Shown here piece by piece: positions 51,278 to 58,831 of a stretch of 64,000 nucleotides of DNA; positions within the stretch are counted from its first letter, which is position 1, and the number at the start of each line of letters is the position of its first letter. The notes below the pieces were generated by a model, which was not told the origin of the DNA, did not search any database, and saw only the letters and a list, made by a program, of their open reading frames with translations. Position numbers and translations under genes: made by a program. Source of the DNA: an uncultured Alphaproteobacteria bacterium (GTDB lineage Bacteria; Pseudomonadota; Alphaproteobacteria; Micropepsales; Micropepsaceae); NCBI GenBank assembly GCA_902826695.1, contig CADEFU010000002.1, forward strand, positions 186,001 to 250,000. Direction: 5' to 3'.

Positions 51278-51343
51278 GATCGATCCCCCCGGATTTGAAT
51301 CTCGCCTATACAATTGGCGGATGTTTGAACCTTGTTCAATACA

Positions 51344-52216
51344 TCAGAAGCGATAGAACGGCTTCGATACACCTTCCGCGATTGGCTCCCCGCTATCGCG
51401 TTGGCGCACCGCTTCTTTGAATCCTTTTTCTTCGGCTTGTTGCTTGAACCACACGCCCTCAGGGGAATGGCGCGCAATTCCGTCAAAAAGCGTCGCGAAC
51501 ATTTGCGTTTGAACGAGGCCCATCGACTCGATGGCCTGATTGACCATCAGTTTGACCATCATAAGTTGATTTTTTGGCACAGCCGCGATGCGTGTCGCCA
51601 GAGCAACAACGCGTGCGTTTAATTCAGGCTCGGGCACGGCTTCGAGGACTAAGCCCATGTCGGCGGCTTCGCGACCAGTGACCAGATCGCCGGTCAACAG
51701 CATGCGTTTGGCCTTCTCCGCGCCCAATCGATAGACCCACATCGCGGGGGTCGGCACGCCCCAAACGCGTGCGGGCGGATAGCCAATCTTGGCATCCTCG
51801 GCCATCACGACCAGATCGCAGCAGAGAGCAATGTCGCTGCCACCGGCGACGGCGTGACCGCGAACCTTGGCGATCGTCGGTTTGTGCGAACGCCACAGGC
51901 TCATGAAGTCCTGCGTGTTGCGGCCCATCATGGCGAAGTCGACCATCGGGTCCCATGGGCCCTTCGTGGCGCTTTGCCCGCCGGCGGCGGGGCTCCTGTG
52001 TTCGGCGAAATCGATAAGGTCATAGCCGGCGCAGAACGAGCGGCCTGCACCGGTCAAGACGATGGCGTGGACGTCGTTGTCGTCGTTTGCCTTCTCGACC
52101 GCCTCGCGGATTTCCTGCGGCATGCCGCGGGCAATCGCGTTCAAGCGATCGGGCCGGTTCAGCGTGATGGTCGCGATCCGGCCCTCGACTTCATAGAGAA
52201 GGTGGCTAAACGACAC
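51344..52216 (-). CDS. Enoyl-CoA hydratase/isomerase family protein (crotonase)
   Basis: The 290-residue crotonase has GRSFCAGYDLIDF (oxyanion-hole region) and VAGGSDIALCCDLVVMAED. The usual Glu positions are replaced by GSD and PPARVWG, so hydratase activity is uncertain and another crotonase reaction is possible. It lies three bases after the DUF4345 gene. Confidence 0.85.
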   Translation of the reverse strand: MSFSHLLYEVEGRIATITLNRPDRLNAIARGMPQEIREAVEKANDDNDVHAIVLTGAGRSFCAGYDLIDFAEHRSPAAGGQSATKGPWDPMVDFAMMGRNTQDFMSLWRSHKPTIAKVRGHAVAGGSDIALCCDLVVMAEDAKIGYPPARVWGVPTPAMWVYRLGAEKAKRMLLTGDLVTGREAADMGLVLEAVPEPELNARVVALATRIAAVPKNQLMMVKLMVNQAIESMGLVQTQMFATLFDGIARHSPEGVWFKQQAEEKGFKEAVRQRDSGEPIAEGVSKPFYRF

Positions 52217-52219
52217 CGC

Positions 52220-52576
52220 TTAGCCGTTGAAGAAGACGAACATCAGCCCGAGCACTGCTTCGGCGCCGAGGAACGCATAGACGAGGGGGTTGGTCGTGCG
52301 CTCGATGTACCACGAGTAGCCACGCGCGCCCGCCATCGCGATGAGCATGAGGCCTATGGTGACGGCGATCGCTTGGCGCCAAGGCGAATAGACAATCCCG
52401 ATGAAGAAGGCGAGCGCTGCGCCGATGCCGACACCACCGTAGACCGCGCGGACTTCGTTGCGCGCTTCGGGGGTTGTTAGCTCCTGACCGATGAGGCGCG
52501 TCAGAAGTTGGGGCTGCCAGATCAACGCTCCGCCCATGGCGGCGAAGACGAGAAGTCCAATGAGGGAGGCGAGCAT
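52220..52576 (-). CDS. DUF4345-like four-helix membrane protein
   Basis: The 118-residue protein has about four membrane segments and the ARNEVRAVYGGVGIGAAL motif typical of the DUF4345 family, with GYSWYIERTTNPLVYAFLG later. ATG 52576 has GGAG eight bases upstream; the frame extends to a TTG at 52594 without support. Function unknown. Confidence 0.75.
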   Translation of the reverse strand: MLASLIGLLVFAAMGGALIWQPQLLTRLIGQELTTPEARNEVRAVYGGVGIGAALAFFIGIVYSPWRQAIAVTIGLMLIAMAGARGYSWYIERTTNPLVYAFLGAEAVLGLMFVFFNG

Positions 52577-52713
52577 GGATAGGGCTCCAATCAAGGGGTG
52601 ATTTGCGATTTTGGCATGATGCCGCTCACAATAACAGCTTCACACCTTCGGCTTTTGCCGCCTTTTTGGTTCGTCATCCAGGGACGCAATAGGGCTGCTT
52701 GCGTCCGAACCGC

Positions 52714-53772
52714 TTAGGTTGCTTCGACCCCTTCGCCTTGCAGCAGTTCACGAAGGCGGGTTGCGTTCGGTGCCGTTTCAGGTGTCGCGATGCCGGGGCG
52801 TAGCGGCACGCCGTCGAGGCCCAAGATCCTTTCGATTGCGGCGACTGCGCCAATGGCGGTGAGGTGGGCTTGGCCTTTCCGGTCGAGAAGCGTTAGGCGG
52901 CGTGTTTGCGGCTTGCCCCCTTGCGTGCCCGCGATCTCGATGACGATCTCGTGGGCGGCGCCTACGGCTTTCGGGTTATGGGCGGGCGACGTGCTCGCCG
53001 GTAGCGACTGCACGATGCCCCAGAGTCCCGCGTTGATCAGAAAACGCATCGTGCGTGAGGTTGCGTCAGAGTCGAGGCCGATGCGCACGGCGACGTCCTT
53101 GGCGCCGGTTGCTTGGGCGAGGGTTACTACGTCGGCCATGTTCATGCGATAGACCGTGCGCGTGCGGCCGGAGGGGAACGTGACGCGGGCCGGTGCGCTC
53201 ATCGCTTTCACAGTGCGCCAGGCGCCATCCGATTTGACGGTCATGCGTTCCGCCAGGTCGCTACCCGCACTTGCGGAATCGGGACCTGTCTTGTCGTTGC
53301 GGTCGAAGAAGATCGAGAGCGCGATGCGATCGACGGTTGTGAATTCGCGTGCTGCGGCGGTGGCTAGAATTGCCGGGACGCCCGCCATCCAGTTGGACGC
53401 GAACAGAACCGGCGCTTTCAGCGACTCCTGGGCGGCGGTGACATAGGCGCGGGTCTGGGCGGCGACGCCTCTTGTGATATCGGCGTAAGGGAGCCCGCGT
53501 CGGATTGCCGAGCGCAGTAGGTGATCGTCGGGGTCATGCACTAGGCCGGCCACGGCTGTGATGTTCTCGGCGCTCGCGAGCGGGTCGATGGCGGCTGTGC
53601 TGATCGCGAGTGGGGTGGCGTTGCCCAAGCGCTCGGCCGCGGCTGCCGCTTCGGCTCGCCTGCGCCCGGCGATCACGAGATGCAAGGCCGGGTGGTGCTT
53701 TCGCAAAAGGCCGGCCACTTGCGCGCCAACGACGCCATAGCCGCCGACAAGAAGAACGCGTTGAGGTGTCAT
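52714..53772 (-). CDS. Saccharopine dehydrogenase-like NADP-binding protein
   Basis: The 352-residue protein opens with VLLVGGYGVVGAQVAGLL (Rossmann GGxGxxG) and fits the saccharopine dehydrogenase-like NADP-binding group (SDH_C-type second domain). These proteins rarely make saccharopine; many are trans-acting enoyl reductases or of unknown role. It precedes the DUF4345-hydratase pair, with a gap of about 140 bases. Confidence 0.8.
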   Translation of the reverse strand: MTPQRVLLVGGYGVVGAQVAGLLRKHHPALHLVIAGRRRAEAAAAAERLGNATPLAISTAAIDPLASAENITAVAGLVHDPDDHLLRSAIRRGLPYADITRGVAAQTRAYVTAAQESLKAPVLFASNWMAGVPAILATAAAREFTTVDRIALSIFFDRNDKTGPDSASAGSDLAERMTVKSDGAWRTVKAMSAPARVTFPSGRTRTVYRMNMADVVTLAQATGAKDVAVRIGLDSDATSRTMRFLINAGLWGIVQSLPASTSPAHNPKAVGAAHEIVIEIAGTQGGKPQTRRLTLLDRKGQAHLTAIGAVAAIERILGLDGVPLRPGIATPETAPNATRLRELLQGEGVEAT

Positions 53773-53872
53773 GCGTAGCTCCGCGTTTTGATCGTATTGG
53801 GTCTCTGACGCGCGTCGCTGGCTCGCGACGCGGCGACGAGCGGCTAGCTTCGGTGTGTGATGCCGAAGAGCG

Positions 53873-54139
53873 CTAGTTCTTGGTCCGCGTGACCGACGTC
53901 AGCACGCGATAGATCACCCAGACCGGTAGCACGACGATCGCGCCCAGAATGGCGTAACCCGCGCCCCACTCGATCGCTTCGAAGACGAGCTTCCAGGCCT
54001 GTTGGATCGTGGTGCCGAATTCGCGCCAGAGGTTGACCGGGTCGATGCCGAAGACGGCAAAGATCAAGCCCACGATGAAGGAGAGCAAGGCCAGGCGAAA
54101 CAGGGTCGGAACAATCGGACCGCCGAACATTTTTTCCAT
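53873..54139 (-). CDS. DUF6460-like membrane protein (88 aa)
   Basis: The 88-residue protein begins MEKMFGGPIVPTLFRLALLS and has two membrane segments (about 12-32 and 58-80) around FGIDPVNLWREF. This pattern matches the small DUF6460 proteins of alphaproteobacteria. A strong AGGAGGAAG ribosome-binding site precedes the ATG at 54139, inside a longer open frame. Function unknown. Confidence 0.7.
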   Translation of the reverse strand: MEKMFGGPIVPTLFRLALLSFIVGLIFAVFGIDPVNLWREFGTTIQQAWKLVFEAIEWGAGYAILGAIVVLPVWVIYRVLTSVTRTKN

Positions 54140-54152
54140 CTGGTGCTTCCTC

Positions 54153-54524
54153 CTAGCGAACTGGGGCCGGGGGCTGTTCGCCCGGCTTGGCCTGCGTGCT
54201 CTTATAGTAAGCGTAACTTTGTATGAATGCGACCTGACTGGCAGCTTCCCATGTGGCAACCGCGGCAAGGCCAATGCTCAGTGCTAGCAGCAGTTGTTGG
54301 TTACGGCGCGCGATCAAGTCAATGACTGCAACTAGGATCATGAAGGCGATCGCAGTTCCAAGCATGTTGAGAAAAATGAACGCACCCATGGCGAGGCCAA
54401 AACTGGCGTCGGTAGATGATGCGGCGGCCAGGACACCAGGTGTCGACGTCGTGATGTAGACGCTCGCCGCCCCGGCGTAGAGCAGCGCAACCACAAACAG
54501 AACCTGACTTCTGCCGACGGTCAC
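54153..54524 (-). CDS. Four-helix membrane protein (123 aa)
   Basis: The protein has four predicted membrane segments (about 8-28, 42-65, 68-72 merging into 76-97) and a Pro-rich tail. The start is GTG, overlapping the stop of the preceding small gene in GTGA. It lies 13 bases ahead of the DUF6460-like gene, so the three small genes form one unit. No family recognised. Confidence 0.6.
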   Translation of the reverse strand: MTVGRSQVLFVVALLYAGAASVYITTSTPGVLAAASSTDASFGLAMGAFIFLNMLGTAIAFMILVAVIDLIARRNQQLLLALSIGLAAVATWEAASQVAFIQSYAYYKSTQAKPGEQPPAPVR

Positions 54525-54703
54525 CGCGTTGCCGCTCCTGCTCTCGTGTCACCGACGATGGTCATGACTTTGGCCGCCTGTTCGCCGCCCATGAGTGCAA
54601 TGCGTTTATTCGTGCGCACTTTCGACAGGAGCTTCCGGCGCCCCTCGCGGTTAACGCGGGCGGTTTGGCTGTTCAGGTCAACGCGCGTTTCAATGGCGAG
54701 CAT
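54521..54703 (-). CDS. Small basic hypothetical protein (60 aa)
   Basis: The 60-residue, Arg/Lys-rich protein begins LAIETRVDLNSQTARVNREG and contains LSKVRTNKRIALMGGEQAAK. No membrane segment or named domain is seen. Its stop overlaps the GTG of the next membrane-protein gene (GTGA), a coupling that supports its reality, but the ribosome-binding site is weak. Confidence 0.4.
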   Translation of the reverse strand: MLAIETRVDLNSQTARVNREGRRKLLSKVRTNKRIALMGGEQAAKVMTIVGDTRAGAATR

Positions 54704-54805
54704 TCGGCGATCTTAACATTTCCGCCAGATTGCAGGTGAGCGTGGACTAACGGAAGACTGGGGCCTAAATTTGTCGGGGGTTTGGGTTCTCCCGGGGTTT
54801 CTTGG

Positions 54806-56764
54806 ATGCATCGCCTTTTTGCCGTGGCCGCGGCGTTTATCGCGGCTTCTTCGGTTGTCTTTGCGCAGCCAGCGCCGCAAGTGCGGCAGGTTGTGAAGGG
54901 CAACCTCGTCCTTGAGAACATCCCCGAGACGCCGGCGTGGCTGCGCGAACGGCTTCGGCTTTATCAGGCGGCACGCGGGTCTGTGTTCTTGGACTTCTCG
55001 CCGGATGGGCGTGGCGTTCTGATTCAGACGCGGTTTGCCGAGACGAACCAGCTGCACAAAGTCGACGCGCCGCTTGGCATGCGGCGCCAGATTACCTTCT
55101 ACGATGAGCCGGTGAATACCGCCGTCTACCGGCCGGGAAATTGGCCGAAGCGGCAGATCTTGTTCAGCAAAGACTACCGTGGGAACGAGCTCTATCAGCT
55201 TTATCTCGTGGACGAGAAGACGGCCGACGTGGTGCGGATCACCGATGGGAAGTCGCGCAACACGGATGCCGTCTTCTCGCGCGACGGTAAGTGGGTGGCG
55301 TGGTCGAGTGTGGCGGCGGATTCCGCGCGCTACCGGATTATGGTCGCCGATGCCGCGAACCCGCGCTCGGCGCGCGTCGTCGTGGAGGAAGACGGTGCGT
55401 GGGTGCCGGGGGCGTTTTCGGCCGATGGGCAAACGCTGGCGGTTACGCGCTCGAACTCCATCAACGACCAACAGATGTGGCTCGTCGATTTGATCAATTC
55501 GCGCAAGGCGCAGATCAAGCCGTCGCCGGTGAAGGTCTATCGCGGGTCGCCGGTGTTTTCGCCGGATGGGCGGAGCCTGTTCTACATTTCGGACGACGAT
55601 TCGGAGTTCCGGCATGTTGCGCGGTATGATTTACGAACGGACGATGAGGATCCGCTGACTGGCGACATTCGGTGGGACGTGGAGGCGCTTGAACTTTCGC
55701 CGAACGGGCGGACGCTCGTGTTTTCGGTCAATGAGGCGGGCACGTCGCGGCTTTACACGATGGGGGCAGGCGGCGGGCGTAAGAATGCCGGGCCGAAGCT
55801 TCAACCCGGCGAGATCGAGAATCTGAGGATCAGCGCCGATAGCCGACGCGTTGGCTATACGCTGAACGGTACCGCGGGGCGCGATGCCTTCGTGTGGGGC
55901 ATGGGTGGTGCGCCCGTGCAGTGGACGGACAGCGAAGTCGGCGGGCTGGACAAGTCGGCATTCGTCGCGCCGCAGCTTGTGACTTACAACACGTTCGACG
56001 AGGTGGATGGAAAGAAGCGTCAGATCACGGCGTTTGTTTACAAACCGAAGACGACGGGCCGAGCGCCGGTGTTGGTGTCGATTCACGGCGGGCCAGAGGC
56101 GCAGTTCCGGCCGAACTTCAATGCGTTCATCCAGTATCTGGTGCAGGAGCTGAAGATTGCGGTCGTCGCTCCGAATGTGCGGGGCTCAACGGGCTACGGG
56201 AAGTACTTCGTCGATCTCGACAATGGTCAGCGGCGGATGGACTCGGTGAAGGACATCGGCGCGACGCTTGATTGGATCATGGCGCAGAGCGATTTGGATG
56301 CGCGGCGCGTTGCTGTCTATGGCGGTTCCTACGGCGGGTTCATGTCTTATGCGTCGATGATCGAATACAATGATCGGCTTGTGGGTGGGGTCAGTGTCGT
56401 TGGGATATCGAATTTTCTGACGTTTCTTGCCAACACGAGCGGGTATCGGCGCGACTTGCGGCGCGTGGAGTATGGCGATGATCGCGATGGGCGGATGCGG
56501 GACTATCTCCAGCGCATCTCGCCGCTCACGAGCGCGGCGCGGATCAAGAAGCCGATGCTGATCGTGCAAGGCGCCAACGATCCGCGGGTGCCGGCGAGCG
56601 AGGCGACGCAAATGCTGAAGGCGATCCGTGCGAATCGGGCGGAGGCTTGGTACATGCTTGCCAAGGACGAGGGACACGGATTCAACAGGAAGTCCAATCG
56701 CGACGCACAGAACGCGGCGATTGCGGCGTTCCTCAAGCTGAAGCTGCTGGGGCAGCCGCTCTAG
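54806..56764 (+). CDS. Exported S9 family peptidase (prolyl oligopeptidase type)
   Basis: The 652-residue protein has a signal peptide (HRLFAVAAAFIAASSVVFA), a seven-bladed beta-propeller region (LFSKDYRGNELYQLYLVD, DAVFSRDGKWVAWSS and similar TolB-like blades up to about residue 360), and a C-terminal alpha/beta-hydrolase domain. The catalytic Ser508 is in GGSYGGFMSYAS, the Asp in GANDPRVP and the His in DEGHGF. It would cleave oligopeptides in the periplasm. Confidence 0.9.
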   Translation: MHRLFAVAAAFIAASSVVFAQPAPQVRQVVKGNLVLENIPETPAWLRERLRLYQAARGSVFLDFSPDGRGVLIQTRFAETNQLHKVDAPLGMRRQITFYDEPVNTAVYRPGNWPKRQILFSKDYRGNELYQLYLVDEKTADVVRITDGKSRNTDAVFSRDGKWVAWSSVAADSARYRIMVADAANPRSARVVVEEDGAWVPGAFSADGQTLAVTRSNSINDQQMWLVDLINSRKAQIKPSPVKVYRGSPVFSPDGRSLFYISDDDSEFRHVARYDLRTDDEDPLTGDIRWDVEALELSPNGRTLVFSVNEAGTSRLYTMGAGGGRKNAGPKLQPGEIENLRISADSRRVGYTLNGTAGRDAFVWGMGGAPVQWTDSEVGGLDKSAFVAPQLVTYNTFDEVDGKKRQITAFVYKPKTTGRAPVLVSIHGGPEAQFRPNFNAFIQYLVQELKIAVVAPNVRGSTGYGKYFVDLDNGQRRMDSVKDIGATLDWIMAQSDLDARRVAVYGGSYGGFMSYASMIEYNDRLVGGVSVVGISNFLTFLANTSGYRRDLRRVEYGDDRDGRMRDYLQRISPLTSAARIKKPMLIVQGANDPRVPASEATQMLKAIRANRAEAWYMLAKDEGHGFNRKSNRDAQNAAIAAFLKLKLLGQPL

Positions 56765-56768
56765 TACC

Positions 56769-56948
56769 CTACTCGCCAGGCGGGCGGACGAAGAGACGGG
56801 TCACCAGAAACAATACGAGGCACACGCCTGCCATCCCGAAGACCGCGTTCCAGCCGCCGAAGATGGAGGTCGCGACTGTGCCGACGACGGTTTCTGCAAA
56901 CCAAAGCAATAGGTCCCAGGCGCGCGCAGCGAAACCCGCGAAATCCAT
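56769..56948 (-). CDS. Small membrane protein (59 aa)
   Basis: A 59-residue reading frame begins MDFAGFAARAWDLLLW, contains GGWNAVFGMAGVCLVLFLVT and ends RLFVRPPGE. It has one clear membrane helix at about 36-52 and an amphipathic or second membrane segment before it. GAGGGA nine bases upstream of the ATG at 56948 is a good ribosome-binding site. It fills the space between the convergent S9 peptidase and the divergent TesB gene. Family unknown. Confidence 0.55.
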   Translation of the reverse strand: MDFAGFAARAWDLLLWFAETVVGTVATSIFGGWNAVFGMAGVCLVLFLVTRLFVRPPGE

Positions 56949-57050
56949 GTCGATTTGTCCCTCAAAGTGCGCCGTTGATGCACTTGCACGCGCGCACCCT
57001 CAGCCCCTAACAACTGGCCCTTAGCCCATATAGGGTGCGAATTTAGGCAA

Positions 57051-57920
57051 ATGAACGGCGAGACCATCAAAGAAGTGCTCGATCTCCTCAACCTGGAGGC
57101 GGTCGAGGTGAATATGTTCCGGGGGGTGAGTCCCAAGGATCGTTGGCAACGCGTGTTTGGAGGCCAGGTTTTGGGCCAAGCGCTGGTCGCAGCTTACCGG
57201 ACCGTAGAGGAACGCATCTGCCACTCTCTTCACGCATATTTTATCAGACCGGGCGATCCGAAGGTGCCGATCCTCTACCAAGTGGATCGTTCCAGGGACG
57301 GAAAGAGCTTCACGACGCGGCGCGTGGTGGCGATCCAGCACGGCGAGCAGATCTTCAATATGGCGGTGTCGTTCCAGGTGCAGGAACAAGGGCTGGAGCA
57401 TCAGTTCGATGCGCCGAAGGTCAAAGGGCCCGATGGGCTTGAAAACGAAGAAGAGCGGCGCCGGCGGTTGGCACATCAGTTGCCGGAAGCGGTTCGCGAG
57501 CACGTGACGCGCGTGAATCCGATCGAGCTTCGTCAGGTCGAAGAAGACGACGATCTGATGAATCCGAAGAAGGCGCCTCCGTTTCAGCATGTGTGGATGA
57601 AGGTGCGGGGCGAAATGCCGTCGGACCTCGCGATGCATCAGTGCGTGCTTGCTTATGCGTCGGACATGACGCTTCTCGACACGTGCCTCATGCCGCATGG
57701 AATCAGCTGGTTTTCAGGTCGGCTGCAGTCTTCGAGCCTCGATCATGCGATGTGGTTCCATCATCCGCTGCGGGTGGATGAGTGGTTGCTCTATGCGCAG
57801 GACAGTCCAAGCGCGGCCGGCGCACGCGGCTTCAATCGCGGGAGCATTTACACGCGCGATGGAAAGCTCGTGGCGTCTGTCGCTCAGGAAGGGCTCATTC
57901 GCGTTCGGAAAGATCGCTAG
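57051..57920 (+). CDS. tesB: Acyl-CoA thioesterase II
   Basis: The 289-residue double-hotdog protein matches TesB in length and motifs: RVFGGQVLGQAL at the N-terminal half, YFIRPGDP, and in the C-terminal half YASDMTLLDT (catalytic Asp), SSSLDHAMWFH and AQEGLIR (catalytic Gln). It hydrolyses medium to long acyl-CoA. Weak AGGCAA lies before the ATG. Confidence 0.93.
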   Translation: MNGETIKEVLDLLNLEAVEVNMFRGVSPKDRWQRVFGGQVLGQALVAAYRTVEERICHSLHAYFIRPGDPKVPILYQVDRSRDGKSFTTRRVVAIQHGEQIFNMAVSFQVQEQGLEHQFDAPKVKGPDGLENEEERRRRLAHQLPEAVREHVTRVNPIELRQVEEDDDLMNPKKAPPFQHVWMKVRGEMPSDLAMHQCVLAYASDMTLLDTCLMPHGISWFSGRLQSSSLDHAMWFHHPLRVDEWLLYAQDSPSAAGARGFNRGSIYTRDGKLVASVAQEGLIRVRKDR

Positions 57921-58032
57921 CGCGGCGGGGGAATTCACCACGCTGCGCGCACGTTTGACGCGAGCTTAGCGGGGGTCGCTCGCATTAGTATTTTGTTAAG
58001 GGGTCGGGCCCTAACTTCGGATTCGTTAGTAC

Positions 58033-58072
58033 CCGGCCTTCCCCAGAGGCCGGTTCGAGTCCCCCGCCGGCC
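58033..58072 (+). promoter_or_regulatory. Mutually exclusive hairpins in the leader region
   Basis: CCGGCCT (58033-58039) can pair with AGGCCGG (58047-58053), and GGCCGG (58048-58053) can instead pair with CCGGCC (58067-58072). The 300-base non-coding stretch 57921-58219 holds this and the next hairpin. The layout resembles an attenuator, but there is no T-run after the second hairpin and no leader peptide is evident. Confidence 0.3.
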
Positions 58073-58145
58073 GAGTCGTCCCCCATTCATCCGGCTCTCC
58101 GGCAAAGAGGCGGCCACCCAGCAACCCCCATTGCTGATGGGTTAC

Positions 58146-58174
58146 GGGCGTGGAAGAACCCAGCTTCCACGCCC
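58146..58174 (+). terminator. 11-bp perfect hairpin, possible terminator of tesB
   Basis: GGGCGTGGAAG, an AACCCAG loop and CTTCCACGCCC form an 11-bp stem, followed 7 bases later by GTTTCTTG. The T-run is short, so termination efficiency is uncertain. Confidence 0.45.
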
Positions 58175-58219
58175 CCGCCTGTTTCTTGCACCCGCGCCGC
58201 CGACAGAGCATCGTGAGGG

Positions 58220-58831
58220 GTGCATAACGATTTCGCTCAACGGTATGGCGTGGCGCTACTTGGCGCTGTGGCGGTCCACGTGGCCGCGATACTCGCGCTC
58301 GCGTACTCGATCTCGTTTCAGATGAGCGTGCCTGACGCCATCGAACCGCGGATCGTTGCGGTCGCTCCGCCGCAACCGCCGCCGCCCGATGTCGACAGGT
58401 TTGGGGCGAACGATACGGCGTCTTTGATGGTGCCGCGGTTTCGGCCGCGGGTGCCGCTTGGCATTAACCCGGAGGCGCAGCGGACCGGCAATCCGGCATT
58501 GGCCGTGTGGCGGTATCTGTGTAATCGCGACATGGCGTTGAGCGAGGCGGCGCAACGCGACTGTCCCGAGGGCTTCAGCAGTGTCGACATGGGCGTGCGC
58601 GATCCGCTGAACCGGCAAGGCGATGCGGGGATTATGCTTGGTGCGGAAACGGCCACCATGTCGCTCGATGAGGCCGGAGTCGCGCGCGGCTGGATCAAGA
58701 AGCGGCCGCGTAAAGGGCAAGGTGCGCTCGCCGAAAAGACCGATCAGATCGACCAGCCGCGCGGGCCGGAACTGTTCGAAGACTTACCGTCGCTCAAGGG
58801 GCCGACGGAGGGCGCATCCATTCCGGATTAA
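58220..58831 (+). CDS. Membrane-anchored protein with TonB-like N terminus
   Basis: The 203-residue protein has an N-terminal membrane anchor (GVALLGAVAVHVAAILALAY) followed by a Pro-rich segment (VAPPQPPPPDV), as in TonB-type energy transducers. The rest lacks the TonB C-terminal domain; it contains CNRDMALSEAAQRDCPEGF with two Cys. The start is GTG at 58220, or GTG at 58250; neither has a well-placed ribosome-binding site. Convergent with the HAMP gene, overlapping by four bases. Confidence 0.55.
   Translation: MHNDFAQRYGVALLGAVAVHVAAILALAYSISFQMSVPDAIEPRIVAVAPPQPPPPDVDRFGANDTASLMVPRFRPRVPLGINPEAQRTGNPALAVWRYLCNRDMALSEAAQRDCPEGFSSVDMGVRDPLNRQGDAGIMLGAETATMSLDEAGVARGWIKKRPRKGQGALAEKTDQIDQPRGPELFEDLPSLKGPTEGASIPD

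Noticed and set aside
58047..58072. GGTTCGAGTCCCCC sequence resembling a tRNA T-arm
   Set aside because: The T-stem does not pair (GCCGG against CCCCC), no acceptor or D-arm is found 5' of it, and no CCA follows; the bases are better explained by the alternative GGCCGG hairpins.
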